Below are positions 8,151-16,259 of a DNA stretch of 18,867 bases, in pieces (positions within the stretch are counted from its first letter, which is position 1; each line of letters begins with the position of its first letter). The notes beneath the pieces are model-generated. The model ran no database searches, was not told the DNA's origin, and saw only the letters and a list, made by a program, of their open reading frames with translations. A program made the translations under genes and the position numbers. The stretch is from Hyphomicrobiaceae bacterium (GTDB lineage Bacteria > Pseudomonadota > Alphaproteobacteria > Rhizobiales > Hyphomicrobiaceae), in the NCBI GenBank assembly GCA_013214245.1, contig JABSQE010000112.1:1-18867 (forward strand), in the 5' to 3' direction.

Positions 8151-8936
8151 ATGATTTATTCAAGCACATTAAAATCTGATTTGCTTGACAAAGAAAAGCA
8201 TATTCGTCACGCTTTTTTTACACGTCAAGGTGGTGTGTCAAGTGGTATTTACTCATCTCTGAATTGTAGCTATGAATCTTGCGACAGCCTTGATTTGGTG
8301 AAAGAGAACCGACGTCGGGCGGCTGCTTATCTTAACGCAACACACTCGGACATAGTAACAGCCCATCAAGTTCACAGTGCAAATGTTTTGACAGTTAAGG
8401 CCCCTTTTAAAGATAGCTTTTTGATGAAAGCCGATGCTCTCGTATGCCAAACACCTGGCCTAGCGATTGGAGTATTAACCGCTGATTGTACTCCGGTTTT
8501 ATTTGCAGATCCAGAAGAGAAAGTTGTCGCTGCTGCTCATGCAGGTTGGCGAGGCGCTATGTCAGGTATTCTTGAACAGACTCTGAAAGAGATGGAGATG
8601 GTAGGGGCTAAACGGTCTCGTATTTGTGCTGCCATTGGGCCCACTATTCATCAGTCCAATTATCAGGTTTGCCCCGAATTCGAAATAGAATTTCTTAAAT
8701 CAGAACCGCTGAGTAGACCTTTTTTTTATCACCAAGATCTAGATAAAAAAAAAATTTTTTTTGACCTTTCCGGTTTCTGCTATTCAAAATTGAAGTCCGA
8801 ATCTGTTGGTTATGTTGACAACCTCAGTTGTTGTACATACACTCTAGAATTTTTATTCTATTCTTATCGGCGTGCACGACGTCTGTCTTACGTCGATTAC
8901 GGGCGTCAGTTATCGGCTATCGTCATTTCCCCCTAA
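8151..8936 (+). CDS. pgeF: Peptidoglycan editing factor PgeF (YfiH/LACC1 family)
   Basis: PgeF acts in peptidoglycan precursor synthesis and prevents L-serine from replacing L-alanine as the first stem residue. Homologues also show purine-nucleoside phosphorylase/hydrolase activity, and older annotations call it a laccase-domain protein. The 261-residue product has the family start HAFFTRQGGVSSG (20-32) and the probable metal-binding triad His75 (AHQVHS), Cys113 (TADCTPVL) and His130 (AHAGWRG). AAIGPTIHQSNYQV and the ending DYGRQLSAIVI are also typical. It lies 67 nt after the methyltransferase and is probably in the same operon. No clear Shine-Dalgarno precedes the ATG. Codons 199-204 lie in an uninterrupted A10T8 tract, an obvious slippage site, but the frame is intact as given. 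Confidence 0.93.
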   Translation: MIYSSTLKSDLLDKEKHIRHAFFTRQGGVSSGIYSSLNCSYESCDSLDLVKENRRRAAAYLNATHSDIVTAHQVHSANVLTVKAPFKDSFLMKADALVCQTPGLAIGVLTADCTPVLFADPEEKVVAAAHAGWRGAMSGILEQTLKEMEMVGAKRSRICAAIGPTIHQSNYQVCPEFEIEFLKSEPLSRPFFYHQDLDKKKIFFDLSGFCYSKLKSESVGYVDNLSCCTYTLEFLFYSYRRARRLSYVDYGRQLSAIVISP

Positions 8937-9113
8937 TTCTCCACAGTTTTCTGACGCTCTTTTCGTCTTGCATGTTCATATTAGATGGATTTCAGTTCAT
9001 AGCTATATGCACGCTGTTCGATGTAATATATATAAAGTAAACATGGCGTACCGGCACGGCGATTTGGCTGCAGGGTTTGTATGACAGCCTCCGGAGAACA
9101 GCAGGACATTGAG

Positions 9114-9130
9114 AGAGGAACGCCATCGTG
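9114..9130 (+). promoter_or_regulatory. Ribosome binding site fixing a GTG start
   Basis: AGAGGAA (9114-9120) lies 7 nt before a GTG codon at 9128. It decides the start of the lipoprotein gene, since no ATG in that frame comes before the signal peptide. Confidence 0.75.
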
Positions 9131-10174
9131 GCAACCAACAGTGCCGCTGCATTTTCAAGCATACGAAATAAATTCGTACGAGCAGCTTCATTAGCAATCA
9201 TTTCAACAACTATTGCTTCATGTTCAGCAGGGAATGATAGTTTATTACAAGCCTTCACCTCACCGCTGGCTGATAAGTCAAGCGCACTTCAGCCTGAGAG
9301 ATTGGTTACAGTTCCACGTAGAGGTGATATTGCAATTGCCCCTTTAATTGGTCCGCCTGCTTCAGTTTCTACTAAATTGACAACACAAGTTGGTGCAGAG
9401 CTCGCAAAAAAATCAATCAGAATGGTTTTGCCTTATCAAGGGGGGGTAAACGTAGATCAATCGAGTAATTACACCCTGCGAGGATATGTTGTGGCGGCAA
9501 GTGAAGGTGAAGAGATTAAATTATCTTATATCTGGGATGTTACGGGTGTCTCGGGAAAGCGTGTGCATCGCATAAAGGGTGAAGATGTAATCAAGCGTAC
9601 GGCCTCTAATGATCCATGGTCTTCTGTAAGCGCTCAGACTTTAACTAAAATTGCCAAATTCGCAGCAAATGGTATCTCTAAGTGGTGGCCACAACAGTCA
9701 TTTCAGAGGTCTTCAGCTTTAATAGAGAAATTAGCAAGTGCTAAATCATCAGCTCAGTCTAAAATTTTACAAGCAGCAGACCGATCTTTGGTAGGGAAAA
9801 AGAATGCTTTGGCGTTTCCTGAATTAGCTATACATGTTTCACAAGTAAAAGGGGCTCCAGGTGATGGTTCAACGTCACTATCTAAAGCTTTACAAAGGCA
9901 ATTGTTAAGAAGTGGCCTTACTCTTGTTGAAAGTCCAGCTAAAGCAGCTCATACTATACAAGGTAATGTTAAGGTAGGGGTGGTTCAGTCTGGAAGACAA
10001 CCAATAAAAATTGACTGGGTTGTTAAGAATTCCGTTGGTAAAAAGTTGGGTACTGTTTCACAAAAAAATCGAATACCTGCCGGATCGCTTGATAATCAGT
10101 GGGGCGCTACTGCTGATGCAGCAGCATCAGCAGCAGCAAAAGGTATTATACAGTTGTTACCCCTAAAAAGCTAA
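9128..10174 (+). CDS. Predicted lipoprotein of unknown function
   Basis: The 348-residue product begins at GTG. It has a basic N-region (IRNKFVR), a hydrophobic stretch and a lipobox IASC, with lipidation predicted on Cys32. It is thus a likely client of the nearby Lgt, anchored in the periplasm, probably to the outer membrane. After the cysteine comes SAGNDSLLQ, then a domain at about 55-200 with SYIWDVTGVSGKRVHRIKG and DPWSSVSAQTLTKIA. A basic linker and a second domain (about 230-345) follow, ending in an Ala-rich tail encoded by GCA repeats. I recall similar lipoproteins between pgeF and prs in Rhizobiales, which supports a vertically inherited gene. No enzymatic motif is visible, and I do not assign a function. 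An inverted repeat GGCTG/CAGCC (9066-9089) sits in its presumed leader. Confidence 0.85.
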   Translation: MATNSAAAFSSIRNKFVRAASLAIISTTIASCSAGNDSLLQAFTSPLADKSSALQPERLVTVPRRGDIAIAPLIGPPASVSTKLTTQVGAELAKKSIRMVLPYQGGVNVDQSSNYTLRGYVVAASEGEEIKLSYIWDVTGVSGKRVHRIKGEDVIKRTASNDPWSSVSAQTLTKIAKFAANGISKWWPQQSFQRSSALIEKLASAKSSAQSKILQAADRSLVGKKNALAFPELAIHVSQVKGAPGDGSTSLSKALQRQLLRSGLTLVESPAKAAHTIQGNVKVGVVQSGRQPIKIDWVVKNSVGKKLGTVSQKNRIPAGSLDNQWGATADAAASAAAKGIIQLLPLKS

Positions 10175-10386
10175 TGTCGCGAGTTTATAATGCCTGATTT
10201 GCTTCTTCCTACTTAGCGTAGTTTGTACAAGATATAGTACTCGTGCATTGTTAGATAATTAGTAAGCAACTGGTGTGGCTATACGTTGAAATAAGAATAA
10301 AAATATTCGCTTTTAGATGCTAAACTTCTAACCCAAATACAATCTATAGTTGTGCTTAGTGAAGATAATAGAAAGGTGGTAATGAT

Positions 10387-11355
10387 ATGAATGAAGCAAC
10401 TGAAACGTTGCAAATTAAGCTTGTCTCTGGAAATTCTAATCCATCTCTTGCACGTTCAATTAGCAATCATCTCAATCTACCATTAACGAAAACTGTATGT
10501 CGGCGTTTTGCAGATCTTGAAATATTCGTCGAGATACAAGATAATGTACGTGGGGAAGATGTTTTCGTCCTACAATCTACATCTTTCCCAGCTAATGATA
10601 ATTTGATGGAACTTCTAATACTTATCGATGCTCTGAAACGCGCTTCGGCACGTAGAATAACCGCAGTTATGCCATACTACGGTTACGCGCGTCAGGATCG
10701 TAAGGTTGGGGCGCGAACCCCAATTTCAGCTAAGTTGGTAGCTAACCTAATTGAACGTGCGGGAGCCAACCGTATAATGACGCTAGATCTTCACGCAGGC
10801 CAGATACAAGGTTTTTTTGATGTTCCAACGGATAATCTGTTTGCAGCTCCTGTTATGGTTCGTGACATTAGAGATAACTTTGAGCTGAAAGATATTTGTG
10901 TTGTTTCGCCTGACGTTGGTGGTGTGGTACGTGCAAGGTGTCTAGCAAAACGTATAAAAGCGCCCATTGCCATTTGTGATAAACGCCGTAATTGTCCGGG
11001 AACTAGTGAGATAATGCATGTTATTGGTAATGTTAAATCTAAGATTTGTATTTTAATTGATGATATGGTTGACTCTGGTGGCACACTTGTAAACGCTGCA
11101 AATGCTCTTATTGAGCAAGGTGCAAGAGAGGTTTTAGCCTATACAACTCATGGGGTATTTTCAAAGAATGCTAGTGAAAGAATAAGAAATTCAAAGCTCA
11201 AATCACTTGTGGTGACGGACAGTATAGAACCTACCGAGGAGGTTTTATCAATTCCTAATGTTAGAGTTTTATCTATAGCACCATTATTAGGAGAGGCAAT
11301 ATCCCGAACCAGCCGAGAGCAGAGTGTATCCACTTTGTTTGACTCCGATAATTAG
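10387..11355 (+). CDS. prs: Ribose-phosphate pyrophosphokinase
   Basis: PRPP synthase transfers pyrophosphate from ATP to ribose 5-phosphate; PRPP feeds purine, pyrimidine, histidine, tryptophan and NAD synthesis. The 322-residue product is a class I enzyme. Its motifs are SGNSNPSLA near the N-terminus; RRFADLEIFVEIQDNVRG (39-56); YYGYARQDRK (97-106), which binds ATP; DLHAGQIQGFFD (134-145); VVSPDVGGVVRAR (172-184); DKRR of the catalytic flexible loop (198-201); and the PRPP-binding loop LIDDMVDSGGTL (223-234). AAGGTGG (10373-10379) lies 7 nt before the ATG. This start gives about eight more residues than the usual beginning at the (K)VFAGNSN segment. The 212-nt spacer after the lipoprotein gene probably holds its own promoter. 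Confidence 0.97.
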   Translation: MNEATETLQIKLVSGNSNPSLARSISNHLNLPLTKTVCRRFADLEIFVEIQDNVRGEDVFVLQSTSFPANDNLMELLILIDALKRASARRITAVMPYYGYARQDRKVGARTPISAKLVANLIERAGANRIMTLDLHAGQIQGFFDVPTDNLFAAPVMVRDIRDNFELKDICVVSPDVGGVVRARCLAKRIKAPIAICDKRRNCPGTSEIMHVIGNVKSKICILIDDMVDSGGTLVNAANALIEQGAREVLAYTTHGVFSKNASERIRNSKLKSLVVTDSIEPTEEVLSIPNVRVLSIAPLLGEAISRTSREQSVSTLFDSDN

Positions 11356-11943
11356 GTAGGAATTGCAATTTTAGCTGAATTTTTTGTACATCTTTTGAAG
11401 CTTATTTAGATTTTAATATAACTCACCTATAAAATTTAAAGCTGCTAACGTCGATTTGTCAAGCTGCTTTAAGAGTGGGTGAGCTTACTCGTATCTTGAG
11501 CTTGTTGATGTTTTTGCTAGTGCTGTTTTTATTTGTTTAGTTTAGTAAATGTGGTAGGGAGATTTTATATCTTAAATTTATCAGGTATGTTACTATAAAT
11601 TAATTTTATAAGTTAGCTAGGTGCTGCTACTAAGTAACTACAGAAAAGTGCACATTTACTGTTAGAACAGGCCATATTTTTCTAAAAACAAGAATAATGA
11701 AGGCGATTCAGAAGGTACACTTTTTGTAAAGTCTCATCGGTTATAACTGTAAAAATAAATAGCATATGAGCTGCCTAAATATTTTCTTCTAGATTTTACG
11801 CATTAGGATCAATTAATGAGTATGTTCTGAGGAGTAGGCCACACGCTCGAAGTTGGATTTCGGCGCATTCTAGGATTTATAGGCAACCGTTAACTACCTA
11901 ATTAGATCTTCAATTTATAAATTTGCCCCACGCCCTTTCAGTT

Positions 11944-12054
11944 CTATCTGTCCACAATAGAAAGCATAATTGCTGCTAACGCGCAAGCAGTGATAATTAT
12001 TGCTAAGATCAACTCTTTTGCGCTGAAGCGCACCTTCATGCGTATGTCCACCAT
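11944..12054 (-). CDS. Possible 36-residue single-span membrane peptide
   Basis: A short frame encodes MVDIRMKVRFSAKELILAII and continues through a hydrophobic stretch to the ending SIVDR. It has a positively charged N-terminus, one transmembrane segment of about 18 residues (about 15-32) and a short polar tail. Its base composition is richer in G and C than the flanks, which suggests it has been kept. The second ATG (12039, giving 31 residues) has GGTGGA 7 nt upstream and may be the true start. I do not recognise a family. Chance is a real alternative for a frame this short. Confidence 0.3.
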   Translation of the reverse strand: MVDIRMKVRFSAKELILAIIITACALAAIMLSIVDR

Positions 12055-12584
12055 TTTGTTATTTTATATATATGTTAGTGCATTTAATAAATATTGCCTA
12101 TTAGCCTGATTAAAAACTATTCTAAACAGTGCCGCGCGACAAGTAGGCACATAAATCACGGTGATACATTAATTATTATGGCTATGGATTAGCTGATCTA
12201 GTAATCGCAGTGTATCTAGAATAACACCAAGATATCACATATAGCTTCGGATGAACTATTAAAAGTGAAAAAATTCGTATGTTAAACAAGGAATCAGAAA
12301 TCAGTCAATGATGTCTTTTTAGGTTTTCACTATAAATTGAACTGACTTATATGCTTTATTGCTCTCAATTAAAGTTTGAGGTAGTTAGCCTTTTTGATAC
12401 ATACTTTGTGTTAAAAACCTCAGAAATAGGTAATCTGTTGTGCTAAGAGTTCCACTATCTCTCTAATTTTGATGATAAGAGAATCTAAGTAAAAATCCTG
12501 TTTGTTGCTGTATTATAATCTAGATCCGTCAAACTAGCTTGTAGAGATAAATGATATACAAAAAATAGCTCTATATCTACAGGC

Positions 12585-12626
12585 AAGGAGGAGCATTTGA
12601 GGTCTAAAAAGTTTTTAGTTCACTGA
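12585..12626 (+). other. Orphan Shine-Dalgarno with a 9-codon frame
   Basis: AAGGAGGAG (12585-12593) is a near-perfect ribosome binding site. It precedes a TTG at 12597 by about 5 nt; that frame reads nine residues (beginning MRSKKF) and stops. It may mark the start of a decayed gene whose ATG has become TTG, or a leader peptide with nothing left behind it. Confidence 0.3.
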
Positions 12627-13363
12627 TATAACCACACATATATTTCTTATAAATTTTATTATTAAATAATAACTATTGGTAAATATTTTATTGGTTAATC
12701 TGTGTAATGGGAGAGAGTATAAAACTCCAGTTCGTTTCTTTTAGTAATGGTATTTTTAAGAAAAGTATTAATATATCTTCATAAGTGCAATTCTATAGCG
12801 GCAACTTACTGTTTGTATGAGAATTGTGAAAACAATTTAGACTATAAAAAAGTAAGTAAAGTTAAATCAAAGTTGCACCCTAAATCGGCCACCTAGACTT
12901 TTGATATGTGGGTGATGGAGACACCCAGTTCCTAGTATTTTCTAAGGAAAACATGTATTCTAAAATACTTTGTATAAATACTAAAAAGTCTTTTGCTACT
13001 TAGCTTAGTTACGTACAAGTGTTCTTAATTTATTTTCTGAAAAAATAAATGTTACGGGAATAGTTTAGATTCAGTATCTGGTTGGCGCTAGAAACTTTGT
13101 CAGTTTACTAAGGATTGCATAACTTTAATGTATTACGTGTTTGTGTGGAGCACATAATTTCTACAAAGTTTACGTGAGTTACAACTCTGAGTGGGTAAAT
13201 TTAGTAAAATAATATTCATTTTGTGATACAAATAAATTAATTACGTATAAAAACAGTTTTTAGAACTCTGATACTGAATATCTTTAGTAAAATTTTTCAA
13301 TAAGTCTCGTTCTAATAGTGTATACCTTATAAATATAAGTCATCATTACCACGCACTCCTTGC

Positions 13364-14040
13364 TGATTATTCTCAGAATTGAATAGTTATTTCGCTAGCG
13401 TAGAGCAGCAAGATATTTCTCATATTCTGGGTAAGGGTGTTGTGATTGTGTCTAGCAAGGCGGATACAGCTTAAGTTATTGAATCAAGTGACGAGGCTAA
13501 AGCACTTAGCATTGTATGATGAGGCTGCGTATTGCTGGCTAAGTATTTTGGCTTTTATAGTGTGGCTAATGTATTACGTGAAGGCTGAATATAAGACGCA
13601 CAGTGGGTAATAGCAAAGCGCGTGATTACGTGTTATGTCATGATAATAATATATGTGTTAGCTACGCGAAAGCCGTGTAGGCTTGCACAAAGCTGTATTA
13701 ATACAAGTAATATGCTTAGAAGTTTTCTATGTCTAAGCATATTACTAGCCATAGCGGCTTCTGTGAACTTGAATGAGCTGATAAAATATTGTCTTCACCT
13801 TCACAGGACTAGTTTGCTTTGAATATTTCGTCACTTTAATTTAAATAGAGTTTTCATGGATGCATGATGTGGAAATATCATAGTGGATAACAAAAGAATT
13901 GGTCTAATCGTTTTTTTGTGTATTACCGTTTAGAACTTTTGAATTGTAATAGAATAGTACCTAGCAGGCTTCAAGCTATTTGTGGAAAAAAGCATAAAAG
14001 AATTAATTCATATGAATATATCGTCAAAGAGTTGATTATT
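13364..14040 (+). pseudogene. Decayed Y-family DNA polymerase (DinB/UmuC-like)
   Basis: Reading from 13367, one frame gives LFSELNSYFASVEQQ, which matches the palm start of Y-family polymerases with the DLNSFFASVEQQ signature. It continues, without gaps, as GKGVVIVSSKADT-stop-VIESSDEAKAL against the family pattern GKPVxVVPxxxDTTCxIAASYEAKAxG. In-frame stops occur at 13472 (TAA), 13517 and 13520 (TGA TGA) and beyond. In other frames, VLATRKPCRL (about 13652-13681) recalls the catalytic VxSIDEAxCRL block, with its acidic residues lost. ILLAIAASV recalls RLLAKTAAEM, and RLQAICG (about 13970-13990) recalls RxRAIWG of the C-terminal part. At least two frame changes and many stops make function impossible. 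Intact enzymes of this type do error-prone translesion synthesis. Confidence 0.75.
13706..13746. repeat. 15-bp perfect inverted repeat
   Basis: AGTAATATGCTTAGA (13706-13720) and its exact complement (13732-13746) flank an 11-nt loop. It lies within the polymerase pseudogene. No T-run follows on either strand, so it is not a standard terminator. It may have arisen by template switching. Confidence 0.6.
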
Positions 14041-14116
14041 TCATCTGAACTGATCGCCTTGTCTTGCAATAGACAGTGTGATGTCTGCCAATTGTGTATT
14101 CGCACCCGACGTTGGA

Positions 14117-14674
14117 CTAGTTCAGTGAATCTTCGATGGCTTTAATAAGCCGGTATGATGTTGGTTGTGTTGTGGAATGAAAAAAGTTTACTAATTCTCC
14201 TCTCCTATTGATTAGATATTTATGAAAATTCCACTTGGGTGCACCTGCAAACCCAAACTTTCGACGCGCCCATTTATAGAACGGATGTGCATCCTTGCCT
14301 CTTACACTGTATTTTGAAGTCATGGGAAAAGAAACGCCGTAATTAATTTTACAAAAATCTGAAATACTTTTATTAGATCCAGGTTCTTGATAGCCAAAAT
14401 CATTGCTAGGCACGCCGATGATTACGAGGCCTTGCTCATGATAATCTTGGTGTAGTTTTTCAAGTCCTTCATATTGTCCAGTGAACCCGCATTTAGAAGC
14501 CGTGTTAACAATTAGAATTACCCGCCCTTTAAAATCATTAAGATTGATTGGCTCGGCATGGATTAAAGGTTCAAAAACAAAGTTGGTTGCAAGTTCTTCT
14601 GTATATGCTGTTGTTGTAAATATAGCCATAGTCATAGATCCGAGTAAGAGTTTTAAGTATGTGCCAAAATTCAT
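14117..14674 (-). CDS. Glutathione peroxidase family protein, exported
   Basis: Members of this family reduce hydrogen peroxide and lipid hydroperoxides with glutathione or, more often in bacteria, thioredoxin. The 185-residue product has the catalytic block NTASKCGFTGQYEGLEKL with Cys62 in place of selenocysteine. It also has NDFGYQEPGS with Gln96 and KWNFHKYLI with Trp148 and Asn149, which complete the Cys-Gln-Trp-Asn tetrad. The first 25 or so residues (MNFGTYLKLLLGSMTMAIFT and on) look like a signal peptide, so the enzyme probably works in the periplasm. Its ATG overlaps the stop of the DUF2237 gene in an ATGA, so translation is likely coupled. The family call is sure; the electron donor is not known. 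It ends just beyond the polymerase wreck, convergent with it. Confidence 0.93.
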   Translation of the reverse strand: MNFGTYLKLLLGSMTMAIFTTTAYTEELATNFVFEPLIHAEPINLNDFKGRVILIVNTASKCGFTGQYEGLEKLHQDYHEQGLVIIGVPSNDFGYQEPGSNKSISDFCKINYGVSFPMTSKYSVRGKDAHPFYKWARRKFGFAGAPKWNFHKYLINRRGELVNFFHSTTQPTSYRLIKAIEDSLN

Positions 14675-15048
14675 AAGATACGCTCATAAAATTTTTTTAA
14701 GATGTTTAGATCAATGATTTCTAGTGCTTTTTCATGAGTAGCTTCTGGGATTATTTTAGGTGCCACTCCAGCGTTGTAGGCTTCTTTCCAACGCATAGCG
14801 CACAAACACCATTTGTCACCGGGTTTGAGACCTGGAAATCTATATTCAGGATACGGCGTGCTCAGATCATTTCCTTTGGATTTAGTGTAAACCAGAAACT
14901 CCGCAGTCATAATTGCGCAGATGATGTGTGAACCATGATCATAATCATTAACTCGGCAATAACCGTCTCTGATGAAACCAGTTAATGGATCTTTACAGCA
15001 GCACTGAAGACATGTCCCTAAAATATTTTTTCCTCTAAACTCAGTCAT
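14671..15048 (-). CDS. DUF2237 family protein
   Basis: The 125-residue product matches the DUF2237 family over its whole length: KDPLTGFIRDGYCRVNDYDHGSH as the N-terminal core (19-41), ICAIMTAEFL (43-52), NDLSTPYPEYRFPGLKPGDKWCLC (60-83), and APKIIPEATHEKALEII near the end. The function of the family is unknown. It is rich in conserved cysteines (here Cys13, 16, 17, 18, 31, 44, 81, 83), which suggests metal binding or redox chemistry. AGGAAA precedes the ATG by about 6 nt. It overlaps the glutathione peroxidase start by 4 nt, so the two form a two-gene operon. The pairing with a peroxidase hints at an oxidative-stress role, but that is inference. Confidence 0.9.
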   Translation of the reverse strand: MTEFRGKNILGTCLQCCCKDPLTGFIRDGYCRVNDYDHGSHIICAIMTAEFLVYTKSKGNDLSTPYPEYRFPGLKPGDKWCLCAMRWKEAYNAGVAPKIIPEATHEKALEIIDLNILKKFYERIL

Positions 15049-15519
15049 TGTGTTTCCTAATAATAAAAACCTGTTATAAGATTAATTCATATCACCATGA
15101 GAACAACGTTACAAACTGGCCTTGCGCTTAGAGGAAAAGAGATGTTTAGTTAAACAGAAGATTAGGTGCTGAAGCTACAAAAGTGTAGCAATAGTGACCA
15201 GTTATAGTTTATTATATTTATGTCTTGTTCAAGACGAACATCTTTTAATTATTTAAGTAAGTGAGTATATTGGCCATAACAGCTGATGCACGCAACTCGT
15301 AATTTTATTGCTAATGACTATCAATATACAGTGGAAATGATTAATGTTAATTAATTTCACAGACAATGCACGGTAAATATACAAAACAACTGGAATAAAC
15401 TCAGTCATTACTTTAAAAACTATAATCGTGCTACACTTAGCTTTTTGATATTTATGTGTGCAAAGGCTTCTTTTAACTCTTGACTTGCACTTTTGCACTC
15501 TTACCAAACCCTTTGGAGG
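15049..15519. other. Gap upstream of DUF2237, beyond the nei relic
   Basis: The stretch next to DUF2237 must carry that operon's promoter, but I cannot point to one. TGTTC and GAACA form a small inverted repeat around AAGAC (about 15225-15240). The minus-strand frame of the nei relic stays open to 15253, but past about 15520 it resembles nothing in the family and is read-through. Confidence 0.5.
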
Positions 15520-16259
15520 CTGACATACCATATAAACAAATGCACGCCTACCAGCGATATCGATGCAATTTATGTTATGGCCACATGCTGGGCAGACAGT
15601 CTTGTCAAAGACGTTAACTGATTTACTAAATACTGTGTTTGCAATATAACCACCCTCGATGGTTATTATCTTGTTGTGTTTAACATTTATTTCAAGCAAA
15701 TATTTTGCGTCTTGCAACAAGGCCTCAAGAGGCTTCTTGGCTATCTGTCTGCAAGGAATGTTCGGGTTAATGTAGGCTCGCCACAGTAATACTGTTCTGT
15801 AAATGTTACTTATATCCGCAACTATAATATGGTCTGTAAGAAGCCATCTTATACGAGCACGGCTTCTTATGATTCTATCTGTAGCGTGTGCTGGAGCAGC
15901 GTCTTCACGTAGTAAATCCGGACCAATGCAGCTGATCAATTGGTTAAGTTTGTTACGGTTGATATTATTGCATATGCTTGGTCCATCTACATCTACTCAG
16001 AACATACTACTTACTAACCGCACTCGAACAGCACTTTTGGGTTCACAAAGCGGCCAAGATGAATTTGCAGCCAAAGATTTCCTACAAAATCAATTAAGAT
16101 ATTTTTGTCATCAGCCTCAACAGACTTACATTTGCGGCTATTGAGCTCGATCGCCTTACGTGTGAAACGGTCTTGTGGAGATATCACAAGCAAATGCTGT
16201 CCAGCAAGAGCGCTATTTAAGTCGTATGCAGCTCAATGGATGGTATGGCCATCTGGCAA
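15520..16259 (-). pseudogene. nei: Decayed endonuclease VIII (nei, Fpg/Nei family DNA glycosylase)
   Basis: On the minus strand a TTG-started frame at 16259 reads LPDGHTIH, a TGA, then AAYDLNSALAGQ...VISPQDRF...LWLQIHLGRF before a TAG at 16016. This follows Nei2-type proteins (MPEGHTxHRxAxDL...SPQGRF...LWLHVHLGLY). In another frame, from 15939 down, comes ISCIGPDLLREDAAP (family LGPDPLRxDADP), RIIRSRARIRWLL, SNIYRTVLLWRAYINPNIP (family GNIYRAEILFRAGxxPxxP) and CPAC...AGRRAFVYMVCQ, the zinc finger. Lesions: the start ATG is TTG, the catalytic Glu2 is Asp, an Arg codon 9 has become TGA, there is a frameshift between about 16014 and 15940, and the third zinc-finger Cys is Tyr. The 228-codon open frame at 15253-15939 is thus a fragment, not a gene. 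Intact Nei removes oxidised bases. Confidence 0.85.

Larger units (their letters stand above)
11356..13363. other. About 2 kb gap with no recognisable gene
   Basis: In some Rhizobiales rplY, pth and ychF follow prs; I could not find any of them here on either strand. The region is very AT-rich with dense stops. It does hold a possible 36-residue membrane peptide (11944-12054, minus), an orphan Shine-Dalgarno (12585), a locally GC-richer patch at about 11828-11870, and small hairpins such as GTGCC/GGCAC (12129-12150) and TGGGTG/CACCCA (12909-12927). No convincing prs terminator is visible. I think it is old, largely eroded pseudogene sequence. Confidence 0.5.

Noticed and set aside
8828..9258. 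Several short frames around the pgeF end and the lipoprotein start, both strands
   Set aside because: They are shadows of the two genes in other frames, without family likeness or ribosome binding sites.
13622..14145. Two plus-strand frames of 66 and 75 codons (13622-13822 and 13918-14145) as small genes
   Set aside because: They lie within the polymerase wreck, contain degraded pieces of that family in order, lack ribosome binding sites, and the second runs into the GPx gene.
15225..15240. TGTTC-AAGAC-GAACA as a LexA (SOS) site
   Set aside because: Alphaproteobacterial SOS boxes are direct GTTC-N7-GTTC repeats; this one is an inverted repeat with 5-nt spacing.
15253..15939. 228-codon open frame as a functional hypothetical protein
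   Set aside because: Its first 140 codons are the C-terminal part of a broken nei, with upstream family blocks in another frame and a lost zinc-finger cysteine; the rest is read-through.
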